Below are positions 8,413 to 19,600 of a stretch of 35,841 nt of DNA, piece by piece (the stretch's first letter is position 1; every line of letters begins with the position of its first letter). The notes beneath the pieces are model-generated. The model was not told the DNA's origin. It searched no databases and saw only the letters and a list, made by a program, of their open reading frames with translations. The stretch covers positions 1-35,841 of the forward strand of contig JAENWA010000103.1 in assembly GCA_016650295.1 (NCBI GenBank). The letters run 5' to 3'. A program made the position numbers and the translations under genes. The stretch is from Desulfuromonadales bacterium. GTDB lineage: Bacteria > Desulfobacterota > Desulfuromonadia > Geobacterales > Pseudopelobacteraceae.

Positions 8413-11400
8413 TTAATCCACCTGTACTGACAGCCTTACGATCCCTGACGCCCCCGCATCGAGGTTACCTCCCAGGGTCCAGGTGACCGTGCCGGCCGAA
8501 CCCACCGCCGGTGCGGCGATTACACAACCTGTAATCGTTGCGGGCAACGGCGTATCGCAGGATGCGCTCACAAAGGTGGTATAGGCAGGCAGAGGATCGC
8601 TGATGACAACATTTGTAAAAAAAGCGTTAGCGTTAGGATTGGTGTAACCGATCGTGTAGTTGATGATACCGCCGGGATTTACACTAGAGACGTTGGAAAC
8701 CTTGGTTACCTGCAACGGAAGCCGTTTTACTACCAGATTTGCGGTATTACTCACAAGCCCAACCACGGCGCCTGTCTCGGTTGCGGTTAAACCGCTGGTG
8801 GTATTGTTGTAGCTGCCGGGTAGAGAAGCTGTTACCGAAATAGTGATCGTACAGCTGCCCGCTGAAAGTGTCGGAACGGTCAGATTCAGCGCCGTTGCCC
8901 CGACCACAAGCGCGGGGGCGCTGGTTACACCGGTGCACGTGCCGCCAATGGTAGTTGAACGCACGTAAAATCCGGTCAGGGTGTCGGTAAAATTGACATT
9001 GGTAAGGTTTGTAGCGTTCGGATTGGTCAGGGTAAATGTCATGGCTGAAGGCTCATAGACATCAATCGTCGCAGCTACAAAGCTTTTGGCAATGGTCGGA
9101 GAACTAAATGCCATCAGGGAAATCGGGCCGGCGGGCGCGCCGGTCAGTACAACAGGACCGCTCGCGGTGGGAGCGGTGGTGCTGTTGTTGACGGTAGCGG
9201 TAGCGGTGACACTCTGGGTGATCGTGCAGGAGCCGCCTGGTGCGATGGAGCCGGCGTTGAAGCCGACGCTGCCACCGGCGGCGGCGCCACCGGTGAGAGT
9301 GGCGCTGCCGCCGGCGCAAACGACGCTGCCGCCGGCGTTATTGAGCAGCGTGCCCGTGTAGATGTCGTTAATGATTACACCGGTCAGATTACCCAGGTTG
9401 GCGGCAGGATTCGTCACTGTAATGGTCATGTTTGACGTGCCACCAACCGGGATCTTGGAAGGTGCGAAATTCTTGGACACGGTTGGAGGTACATAAGCGA
9501 CGCTGTTCGCTGACACATCCACCGCGGGAGCCGTGTTAGCATTGGTAGAGATAATAGTGCCGGCGGTCAACATGTTGGTATAACTGCCCGGCAACGTAGT
9601 TGTAACGTCAACAGAGAGCGAACACGAACCTGATGCGGGAATTGTTCCGCCCGTAAGGCTGAGCGTACCCGAGCCGGGAGCCGCCGTAGCCGTGCCCCCG
9701 CACGTGCTGGTGAGGTTGGGAGCAGCGGCATTGAACAGGTTGGCAGGATAGGTGTCAGTGAAGGTCAAACCGGTAATGGCAGCCGTGTTCGGGTTGGTGA
9801 GCGTGATGGTGAGGCGGTTGGTGCCGCCTGTCTGGAAGATACCATTTGCAAATGTTTTGGTGACGGCGGGCGCTGACAGATAGGCCGTCAGGGTTGCCGT
9901 ATTGCTGTTCGGGCCGGGAGAGGGATTGGCCGATGACGTGACACCTGAGGTGACGTTATCGTAGTTGCCGGTAGCGGAGACCGACACGGTGACGTCAATG
10001 GTGCAGGTCACCGCAGCGGCAGTAATTGCGCCGCCGGTCAGTTTGATGCCGGTTGAGTTGTTGGACACCAGCGCCGCACCGGCCGCATCGGTCAAGGCGC
10101 CGCCGCAACTGTTGGCAACTGTATTCACCCATCTCATCTGTGAGGGGGTGGACGGGAATGAGTCAGTCAGCGAAACCGCCGTGATATTTATGCCGGCATT
10201 GTTTTTGATTGTGATGCGCATCACGCTGCTCGACGTACCGCCGGAGAGGGTGGCCGGGTTGGTCAGAAACGACTTGTTGACAGTTGGTTTGGTAACGACA
10301 TACAGGGCGTCTGACCCCGTGGATCCGATCCCCTGAACAGATGATACCCGTGCGGTCGTATTGTAATAAGTGGCCGGCGTGGTGTTGACGGCATGCACAT
10401 CGACCGAGATGGTACAGACGCCTCTCGCTCCCAGTGAAGCGCCGGTCAGTGTGGTGCCGGTGCCGTTGGCAGCGGACGTGACCGTCCCTCCGCAGGTGGA
10501 GGTTGCATTAGGCGTAGCCGAGTTGGTCATGGCTGCCGCAAGCGGGTTGCCGTTTGGCAGAGTCGCCGTCGTCGGGTAGCTGTCGCCAAGCGCCAGCCCG
10601 GTGAGGGGAATGGTCAGGCTCGGATTGGTGATGCGGAGTTCCATGCGTGAGATATCACCCGGACCGACCGTGTTGGGGGTAAAGGTCTTGCTGATGGCCG
10701 GGGCGATCCAGGCGGCGCTGTTGCTGGGGCTGCCGGTGCCACTGAACGGTGCGGTAAGGGATACGCCGGAGGTCTGGTTGGCATACACTCCCAGCGAGGT
10801 AACGGATAGATTGATCGAGAATGTGCAGCTTCCTCCGGCAGTCGTGATCTGGCCGGCAGTCAGCCTGATTCCGCTATCTCCGCCCGTGCCGGACAGCGGC
10901 CCGGCGGTAGAGCCGTCCCACGACTGGAGAGTGCTGCCGGCACCACACGGCGTTGCCGGAGAGAGTACCGGCGGATTGTCGGTCCACATGCCGCCAGGAA
11001 AGAGATCGGTGAAGGAGAGACCGCTGATGCCCGCCGTATGATTGTTAGTGATGGTGATGTTCATGGTCGATACGCCGGTTAAACTGTTGAAGGAAAAACT
11101 CTTGGTAATGGTCGGCGTGGCGTTCACGATCAGGGTTGCCGAAGCGCTGGCGCTGTTGCTGCCGGCGTTGCCTGTAGTCACCGCTCCGACGCCGAAGGTG
11201 TTGACATAGCCCGGATTGTTCACCACGTTCGAGGTAACGTCAATCGTGACCGTACAACTGCTGTTGGCGGGTATAGTTGCTCCGGACAGGGAGACGGAAC
11301 CGGCAGTGGAACTGACACTGCCTCCGGGACAGGTCATGGAGGCATTGGGAATGGCAGCGGTGGTCACACCTGCCGGATAGGTATCGGTGAAGGTGGCTCC

Positions 11401-13638
11401 GGTTATGGCTGTGGCATTGGCATTGGTAAGCGTAAGGGTAAGTGTTGAAATCTGCCCCTTGCCGATGGTCGACGGCGAGAAGGCCTTGGCAGCCGTGGGG
11501 GGCGCGAGCACCGTTAGCGTCGCCGTATTGCTGACCGGTCCTGCCGGACTGGTCTCGTTGGCGGTGGCTCCACCGGTGGTATTGTCGTACACGCCCGCAG
11601 TCGAGGCACTGACATTGACCGTAAAGGTACAGATTCCACCAGCTGCAGCAATACCGCCGCCGGCGAGGCGGATGCCGGGATCGCCGCCGGTGGCGCTGAG
11701 GACACCCGCGGCAACCCCGTTCCAGGAGCTGAGCGTACCGCCGCAGGGAGCCGCAGGGGCCAATGCCGGGGGATTGGCTGTGACCAGCCCGGCCGGGAAC
11801 AGATCGTCTAAGGTCAGCCCGGTGAGCGCTACGGTGCTGTTATTGGTGATGGCGATGGTCATCGTCGCTGTCCCGTTTTGCGGGATCGTTGGAACAGAGA
11901 AGGATTTGGTGACAGTGGGCCTGGTGGTAAACGTGACCGTGGCCGATGCAGTGCCGCCGGTACCGCCATTGGCTGACGACACGGTGCCGGTCGAGTTGGT
12001 GTAGCTGGTGTTGGCGCTTGCCGAGGTGACATTTGCGATAATGGTGCAGCTCTGCCCGGCAGCCAGGGTACCCCCCGTGATCCCGATCGTAGTGCCGGTC
12101 ACGGTCAACGTGGCGCCGGGGCAGGTAGTTACGGCTCCGGAGGGGACGGCGAAGACCAGACCAGCCGGAGACGAAGGGAGGGTATCTGAAACAGCAATGC
12201 CGGTCAGAGCCTGGCTGCCGTTCAGGTTGGCAATCGTCAGGGTCATGGTCGCTATCCCGTTGACTGCAAGCGAATTAGGGGTAAACAACTTGGCGATGGT
12301 CGGTGCACGCAGCACCAGAGTCGTGGCAGTGGCAGGCACATTGTCCGTGACCTGCAGCGTGCTGTCGATAATGATCAATCCGATCCGTGCCGTGGCGGAG
12401 TTAGTGTAAGTGCCGGGCGTAGCGGACAGATCAACCTGGAAGACCAGGGAACGGGTTGTTCCGGCCGGGACGGTGAACAGCGACGACCAGGTCAGAGTCG
12501 TGCCGACAATGCCGGGATCAGCGAACGCGGCGCCGTTGAAGGTGGTTGAACCGTTCACGTAGCTTGCGCCGGCCGGGAGTACATCGATGAAGCTGTCAAG
12601 GGTCGTATTATCCAGACCGGAGTTGGTGGCGTTCACCGTATAGGTAACCCGTCCCCCCTGAGTTGGCAGGGTGGCATGGCTGACTGTCTTTGTCAGCAGT
12701 ACTGATGCCTGGGCCGATGAGATCGGCGGCAGGCTGCCGCTTGAATACGCTCCGTTCGTCAGGCTGGTGTGCTTGATCTGCGAGCCGCTTGCCAGGTAGG
12801 AGACGGGGGAGAGCGACGTTGAGACTCCGGTCGTGCCGATCGCCCGGAAATAGTACGTCGCGATATAATGGGAGGTCGAGGATGCCGGAACATTATCGAT
12901 GTAGAGAGTATTATTGTATGTCCCGGAGTTTCCTCCTGAAAGAGTGACGTTGCTGCCGACCATCTCGTAGGCATCCGCACGCCAGCTGGCGAAGGTGGCC
13001 GGAGTGAAAGCCAGCGGGCCGGCAGAGGAGCCTGCACAGGCAGATGGCGGATTAACACAGCCGGTAGTCCCGGTGTCGCCATCGACGGTCATGGTGACGA
13101 TCCCCCCCAGGGTAGCCGGGTTGGGTCCGGAAATGATCACGTTGACCTGATTGGGATTGGCCTGGATGACGTTGTTATTAATTGTCGTCGACAGGGTTGT
13201 TGAACTCACCTGGGAGCCCCCCGCGGACGGGTTACCGTTATAGACCTTGACATCATAAGTCTGGGAAGGTGAGCTGTTGAGGGTAGTGTAGGATGAACAG
13301 AGATAAAAGAACGCCGCATTGGTTTGTCCCGCTGTAAACAGTCCGATGTGGAAAATTCCGTCATCCCCCCCGCCAGGCGATAAATACCCGCCGGTGAATC
13401 CGCCGATAGTTGCCCAAGCATCAGTGATAGTTGTTGAACTGTCAATGGTGAACGACACATAACTGCATTTTGGCACACCAGGGGCTGTGGTACTCGTGTC
13501 CGTATAGAAGTTCAGCCCTGATGTTCGCGTTACCGTTATAGCGGCCCGCGCCTCCGCCGCGACCAGGAAGATCAGTACAAACAGAATCGCAATGAATTTA
13601 CTCTTACGTATATGTTTTTTTGAAGTTTGTCTGATCAT
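8413..13638 (-). CDS. giant secreted repeat protein (DUF11 / DUF7933-type)
   Basis: A 1741-aa exported protein. A basic N-region and hydrophobic core (FIAILFVLIFLVAAEARA) make a signal peptide. After a unique region of about 280 residues comes a DUF11-like module (about 312-430), then nine tandem repeats of roughly 110-135 residues. Each repeat opens with a [PT]-T-[IV]-x-K-[ST]-F-like motif, contains TNPNATxITGxxFTDTYPAG-like text, and carries one cysteine pair (C-[GP]-G ... S/G-C-[TS]-[IF]). A final DUF11 module (LQVTKVSNVSSVNPGG) ends the protein at LSVQVD with no anchor, sortase motif or transmembrane helix. The composition is very rich in T, S, N, A and G, as in surface fibres and adhesins. 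The ribosome site is weak (AAGG at a distance). It lies 28 bases after the 2046-aa gene, in the same transcript. Confidence 0.85.
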   Translation of the reverse strand: MIRQTSKKHIRKSKFIAILFVLIFLVAAEARAAITVTRTSGLNFYTDTSTTAPGVPKCSYVSFTIDSSTTITDAWATIGGFTGGYLSPGGGDDGIFHIGLFTAGQTNAAFFYLCSSYTTLNSSPSQTYDVKVYNGNPSAGGSQVSSTTLSTTINNNVIQANPNQVNVIISGPNPATLGGIVTMTVDGDTGTTGCVNPPSACAGSSAGPLAFTPATFASWRADAYEMVGSNVTLSGGNSGTYNNTLYIDNVPASSTSHYIATYYFRAIGTTGVSTSLSPVSYLASGSQIKHTSLTNGAYSSGSLPPISSAQASVLLTKTVSHATLPTQGGRVTYTVNATNSGLDNTTLDSFIDVLPAGASYVNGSTTFNGAAFADPGIVGTTLTWSSLFTVPAGTTRSLVFQVDLSATPGTYTNSATARIGLIIIDSTLQVTDNVPATATTLVLRAPTIAKLFTPNSLAVNGIATMTLTIANLNGSQALTGIAVSDTLPSSPAGLVFAVPSGAVTTCPGATLTVTGTTIGITGGTLAAGQSCTIIANVTSASANTSYTNSTGTVSSANGGTGGTASATVTFTTRPTVTKSFSVPTIPQNGTATMTIAITNNSTVALTGLTLDDLFPAGLVTANPPALAPAAPCGGTLSSWNGVAAGVLSATGGDPGIRLAGGGIAAAGGICTFTVNVSASTAGVYDNTTGGATANETSPAGPVSNTATLTVLAPPTAAKAFSPSTIGKGQISTLTLTLTNANATAITGATFTDTYPAGVTTAAIPNASMTCPGGSVSSTAGSVSLSGATIPANSSCTVTIDVTSNVVNNPGYVNTFGVGAVTTGNAGSNSASASATLIVNATPTITKSFSFNSLTGVSTMNITITNNHTAGISGLSFTDLFPGGMWTDNPPVLSPATPCGAGSTLQSWDGSTAGPLSGTGGDSGIRLTAGQITTAGGSCTFSINLSVTSLGVYANQTSGVSLTAPFSGTGSPSNSAAWIAPAISKTFTPNTVGPGDISRMELRITNPSLTIPLTGLALGDSYPTTATLPNGNPLAAAMTNSATPNATSTCGGTVTSAANGTGTTLTGASLGARGVCTISVDVHAVNTTPATYYNTTARVSSVQGIGSTGSDALYVVTKPTVNKSFLTNPATLSGGTSSSVMRITIKNNAGINITAVSLTDSFPSTPSQMRWVNTVANSCGGALTDAAGAALVSNNSTGIKLTGGAITAAAVTCTIDVTVSVSATGNYDNVTSGVTSSANPSPGPNSNTATLTAYLSAPAVTKTFANGIFQTGGTNRLTITLTNPNTAAITGLTFTDTYPANLFNAAAPNLTSTCGGTATAAPGSGTLSLTGGTIPASGSCSLSVDVTTTLPGSYTNMLTAGTIISTNANTAPAVDVSANSVAYVPPTVSKNFAPSKIPVGGTSNMTITVTNPAANLGNLTGVIINDIYTGTLLNNAGGSVVCAGGSATLTGGAAAGGSVGFNAGSIAPGGSCTITQSVTATATVNNSTTAPTASGPVVLTGAPAGPISLMAFSSPTIAKSFVAATIDVYEPSAMTFTLTNPNATNLTNVNFTDTLTGFYVRSTTIGGTCTGVTSAPALVVGATALNLTVPTLSAGSCTITISVTASLPGSYNNTTSGLTATETGAVVGLVSNTANLVVKRLPLQVTKVSNVSSVNPGGIINYTIGYTNPNANAFFTNVVISDPLPAYTTFVSASCDTPLPATITGCVIAAPAVGSAGTVTWTLGGNLDAGASGIVRLSVQVD

Positions 13639-13666
13639 AGTTTTTAACTCAGCCTTGAGAATTTTT

Positions 13667-16600
13667 TCACTGTTTGTTTATCCACGAGGCAGCATCCTTG
13701 ACCGTTTGTTGATCGAACTTCATCCGGAAGCGGAGAAACGGCCCCTGGGCGGTGTAGGCGGCGCTGGAGAAATCCTTGTCTTCATACCCCAGGAGATTGT
13801 AACCGACGCTGACCCAGGTGTTCTCTACAATATTACATCCAAGTGAAGGGCCGAAACTATACGCCAGCTGTCCACTGTGCCAGGAATGCAGCAGACTTCC
13901 GCGCATTCCGATATCCCATTTTTTTGTGATATCGTAGCGCGTCTCGACACCGATATTATCCGTAAAACTGCTGTAGGTACTGCCGTCAATGGTCTCGCGA
14001 ACAACCTTGGCGCCATACTGCAGCGAAACCTGCAGATCTTTACGCGGCCGATAGTTGGCATTCAGGTTGTTCACAAACCGCAAAGATGATGTATTCGTGC
14101 TCGAAGCTCCGCCGCTCTGGCGATCGAGGAAACAGTCCAGACGGTTGAGCAGGATCCATTTTGTCTGGGGCGGACGGAATACGAGACCATAGCGCAGGTT
14201 GGCTTTGGTCGTGTCGATACCGGCGGCATGCGTCTGGAAAATCTGGGCGCGACCCGACCAGGCCCAGCGACTGTCAACCTCGGCGACCAAACCGCTCAAG
14301 AGACCCCATTTTCTCTCCGATGCCGCCAGACGGTATTCCAGACGATTGTCCCAGGTCAGATGTTTAACCTGATAGCTTGCACCGCTGGAAACAGCGGTAA
14401 AGTTCTCATTGGTTCCCGATGCAGGGGGTACCGACGTATTGAACTGATAGTGCGACGCCTTGGCCAGTGTCTGGCTTCTGTCCAGACCGGCGTCGATCTT
14501 CCAGGCATCGCTGATCTTCCAGCTCTGCTTGAGTCCGACATTGGCAAAGACGCGTTCGTCATTTTCATTGAACTGCCGCTCGACGCTGCTGGTAATCGCA
14601 GCGCCCTCCCAGAGCGTGGAACGCATGCCCAGACGGGTATTCTGCGTGATGGCGCCCGTCCCCCAGGTGAATTCCTGAGCAGCCAGCAGGGAGACGTTCT
14701 TGGTGGCCTTGAATTCGGCCCCCAGGGTTGTGCGGGTCGGGAAGTCGCTGTTGCTGTTACTGCCGATTGACTGGGCATGGTCCATGGTCAAGGTCAGACG
14801 ATCGTACAAGGTCAGGACCTTTCCGCCCATGGTCACCTGGGTTGACTGCCTGCTGCTGGAGTCACCCAGACGGTCGTTCGCGTACAGGACTCCGATCGAG
14901 GCTCCGTATTTTTTGTCGGTATAATTCAGTTTTCCCTCGGCCACATCACGCACAGCGCCGGTCAGGAGATTGTACTGCCGATAGGTATTGGCACTGACGC
15001 CGGTATGTTCGGAGAAGCGATACGCGCCTTCAACTCCGAATTTGCGGGTGCCCGCCTCGCTGCCCGGCTGCTGTCCCAAACCGAAACCGGCATCCTGCTC
15101 ACGGAAATAGCCTTTGACATCATACTGCTTTGAGGTGTGCAGCAGCTCGGCCAGATAGGCATTGCCGTTACGTCGGTCCGTTCCGGCGGAAAAGTCGCTG
15201 GAAGCAAATTCGGCCCGCAGTTTGGTCGTTTCTCCCAGTTTCAGGGACGCATCCGCTCCATACAGGTTGCCGGCACGATCGCCCTGTCCTTCGTGAATAT
15301 AGGTTCCACCGGCCTTGAGCCGGTTGTCCAGCAACTTGACGCCGGCACGGCCGCCATAGGTGTAGTCCTGTCCCGCCGCGGAACGGACCTCATATTCGAC
15401 AACTATTGTAATCGGGTTAAACTTCTCGTCACGGTCGTGAATCGGCTCCTTGAAGATCACGGCGCCGGTATCGTAATCGATGGAATAATCCGCAAATCGG
15501 CTCAGGAGGCGGGATGAGACCAGCACCTCGCTGCGGAAACGGTCGCGTACCTCCAGGGTGATGATCTCGGAGTTAGGCACGATATTCCTGCGGGAAATAC
15601 GGTAGATTCCCGAGGTGCCGTCACCCGGGATCTCGTCCCGCACGTAAGCCTGATCGGTCTCGCTGGCAAAGGCATTGACCTCGTAATTTCTGGCCTGCAG
15701 CTCGGTCTTGACGCCGGTCATGCGGCGGCTGTAGCGCGACAGTTCGGTCACGGTCAGACCGGTGTCATAATCGCCAAACATGGCATAGAACTGTTCCCGC
15801 TCGATCTTGATGTACAGTTTTTTGGCGCTGGCCGAGTCGTATTGCTGCTGGGAGGCATCACCGTACAGGGTGTAGAATGTATCGGGATTGATCGTCTGAA
15901 ACAGGCCGTCGCCAGTGTCAGCCTTTGTTTTGGCGGTGTCATAGGCCATGGTCAGCAGCCACTTGCCCTGGACCTGCCCCTTGGCAAACAGCGCAACACG
16001 GCCATCCTTGTAGAGATCTTCGGCCATATTGGTGCCTTGCAGGCTTTCCATATTGCCGGATGCGGTATTGTAACCGAGCGTACCCTCAGCCAGGCCGACC
16101 AGAATCCAGTCGCGCAGCTTGGGCTGCACATAGGTTTCCACTTCTATGGCAACCGCATTATATCCGAGTACGATCCGGTAAAGACCGCTGCTGGTGACCG
16201 GCTGGAACAGGACATCACCATCCCTGCTCATCTGCACCGGCGTAAAGCTTCCGGCAACCGGGGCGCTGGCGAACAGGTCATTCTCTTTGATCGGTTTGAG
16301 CGTGCCGCCACGGATTTCCAGGGCGGTTTCGGCCGGGATGCGGACGCCATCGACGTCATACAGTTCAAGCTTGAATTTGACGGGTGTCTTGCCGTCAGCC
16401 ACATTGCCCTCGGCCGATTTCAGCCGGATGGATGCGATTTCACCGCTGCGCTTGACCGTGATGGTCTGTTTGAAACGGGCATTGCCAAAGGGGTCCATCC
16501 CCTGAAGCTGAACCACGTGATCCCCACGCTCGCCGAAATCGACCCCGATATAGCTGTAGAGTGTTTTTTCGGCTTTGGTGTCTTTCATCGAGAATCCGAT

Positions 16601-19600
16601 GCGCTCCGCCGGAACCTCCTTGTTGTCTACCAGCAGACGCGGAGTCAGACGGGAACTGAGACAGATGCGGATACCATTGATCTTGTCCAGGATGATGGCG
16701 TTTTCCGCCGGTGAAAGGATCCCATCGGCATCCTTGATGGTAGTGGCAGGTTCCTTTCCCGGAGCAGAAGCGGCCGGGACAGCGCTTGGCGCTGAAGTCA
16801 GCACACCGGCCGTTGTCACAGCGGATGCGGCCCCAGCGGTGATCGCGGCAGTGCCGCCGGTTTCAGGTCGCGCCGGCGCGGTATCCGTGTTCTGTACAAC
16901 GGGTGCGGCGCTTGCGGGAGACCCGGCCACAGCAGCATTCGCGGGCTGCATTTCAGGAGCAGCCGGAACAACCGCGTCAATCGGTGCGGCGGTCTCGGCT
17001 CGCTGCTCACCACTAAAAGCCTTGATAATCTGCAAGCGTGACCGGTCAATTATACGAGTAGAGCTAATCCGGACCTCGACGCGCCGATTGAGAGCCCTGC
17101 CCGCTTCAGTACGGTTATCGGCAATCGGAGCGGATTCCCCTTTGCCGTCCAGGGACAGTTTTTCGGGCGGGAAGTGGAGCTTATCCATCAGATAGTGGCC
17201 AACACTCCTGGCGCGCCCCATGGAGAGCGCCTGATTGTCCCTGTAGCGATCACGGCTGCGCGGCGCGATACGAACGTTATCGGTGTGCCCGGTGACATGG
17301 ATTCTCTCGGTATTCAGACCGACCAGCAGGCGGGCCGTTTCGTCCAGCCGCTCCCGGTCTTCAACACTCAATTCGTCACCCATGACCGGGAAGTGCGGAC
17401 GCAGGACAATCTCGGGCATCTGCTGGATCTCTATATCCTTGTTCAACTGAAGGGTTGTCTCGGCCGGCGGTGTCAGCAGACCGGTCCTGGAATCGCCATC
17501 AGTGGCCAGATAGGCCTGTGTCACGAGTTTACTGTTTTTGACGGAGCCGGACAGCCGGCCCCGGAAAGTTATCTCGTGACGCCAGACAGCGGGCAGGCCA
17601 TCGAGCCTGAATACGAGTCCGGCAGTGCCGTTCTGCGATGGGTCGGCGATGACGGCGCCGTCCATCCGGCTGCTGTCCGGCTCATAGAGCACGCCTTCCG
17701 GCAGGGTCACGTTGAGCCGGGCCGCCTGCAGCGGCATGGCGTTCCCCCGCATGGTCGCATGGTAGGTAATGCTCTGGCCTTCAACCGTGCTGGCAAGTTC
17801 CAGAATGATCTCGCCTTTGGGCAACGCGGGTGCGGCGGCCGGTTTTACGGCAACAACCGGCGCAGGGACAGGTTTTACCTTGGTTGAGCGGATATGAAAA
17901 TCCGTGCGCCAGAGGGTGCCGCCCTGGGTTTCAACAAACTGTGAATAGGCGCGCCCCGCAAAACGACTGTTCTCGGTGCAGGGATTGGCCTCGTATCCGT
18001 CCGGCAGCGAGTCCAGGTCCATTTGCACGACATGCAGCCCGGCACGGACACCTTCGAAATGAAATAGTCCGCGCTTGTCACTGATAACGAATGAACCGTC
18101 TTCGAGATAGACACGGACTCCCTCGATACCGTCCGGGCCCTCGCCGGTTTCGTCGCTGCAGGCGCCGCTCGAAACGCGTCCCATCAGGGTCGAACGGGTT
18201 CGCAGGAAATCATCCTTGATCGTAACCGTGGCCGAGGCGCTGTTGGTTTTCGTTCCGTTTGCAAATAGAGCTACCGCGCTGTTGATGGCAGGTCCGAGCC
18301 GCGTTCCGGCCGTGACCTCCACTACGTAATCGATAGTATCCGTAGAGCTGCCCGCCAGTATACCGAGATCGAAGGAGAGGGTTCGGCCATCACCGGAGAC
18401 CGTCGGTCCAGCGGCCGGAAGGCCGTTAATCCTGACCGATCCGCTGCGAAGCCTGAGACCGGGCGGCAGGGTATCGACCACCCGTAGCGTGCTGGAGGTA
18501 GCTATGGAGCTGCTGTTTGTCAGCGTCAGTCGGTAGGGGATGAAATCGCCCTGCCCCACGCTGTCCTTGCCGGCCGTCTTCTGCAGCCAGAGCCCTGCTG
18601 AAGGATCGAGAGGGATATCGATGCGCAGGGCCGGCCCCGGATTGACGGTAAACGCCTCGGCGCGGGACCCGCTGACGAGTGCAAACGGTGCGCCCGGCAA
18701 GGTTTGAATGGTTGCGGACGGCACAGTGCTTGGTCCCGTGTAGCCGGCCGGCGACGTGATCCTGTACTGGTATGTGCCCGGCAGAACGAAGGGGAAGCGG
18801 TAGCCTCCCGGCTGGAATGCGTACTCCCGACCGCTGCTGTCTTTGGCGGAACCGCCGCTGATGAGCGTTGCCGGGTAAATACTGACGCCGTCGTCGCCGA
18901 AAATCGTGGCCGGCAGACCGGTAGCGCTATTGATCATGGTAATGGAAGCGCCATTGACCGGCAGACCGCTTCCGCTGTTGAAGACGATGCCGAAGGGGTC
19001 AATCATGATGGCCGTCGTCGAACTGTCGCTGCCATCCACGATGTCTACGTAACGTACGGTCAGAACTTGTCCATCGACAACCGACATATTCCCGCTGTAG
19101 GGAACCGGCGGAACAGAGGAGGTGGGCAGATAGCCGATGAACACGCCGGTATCAGGCCCGGTCTCGGTCAGGCGGATGACCTCCACCTCGCCGTTAGCCG
19201 GGTTGGTGATCGTGACAAAAACCGTTTCAGCCACTAAACGGTTAAGGTTTTGATCCTTGTCGGTCAGGCGGATAAAGAGCGGCTCACCCTGGTGAAGCTG
19301 AGAGGTTGCTGTCAGCGGAACCGGCCTGCTCAAATCGATAGGGGTGGTGGACCCGACCGGGACCGGGGCCGGCATAGTGACAAACGGGTCGCCGGCGGCG
19401 CCGCCTGTCCGGTAGGCGCTCGGGGCAACGTTTATCAGTTCGGCTCCCGACAAAAGCGGCGCATACGTGAGAAACTCGATGGTGGAAGGTGTCCGGACAA
19501 CCACGGTTACTGTTACCGTGGATATTGAAGTTGTGATACCCGCTGAAGTGAGACTGGCGCTGTTGACGACCAGATCGCCCGGAGACGGGGTGAGCGGGAA

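Noticed and set aside
9086-12409. Plus-strand open frames of 69-205 aa opposite the 1741-aa gene
   Set aside because: They are shadows of a repetitive Thr/Ala-rich gene, low in complexity, with no ribosome sites.
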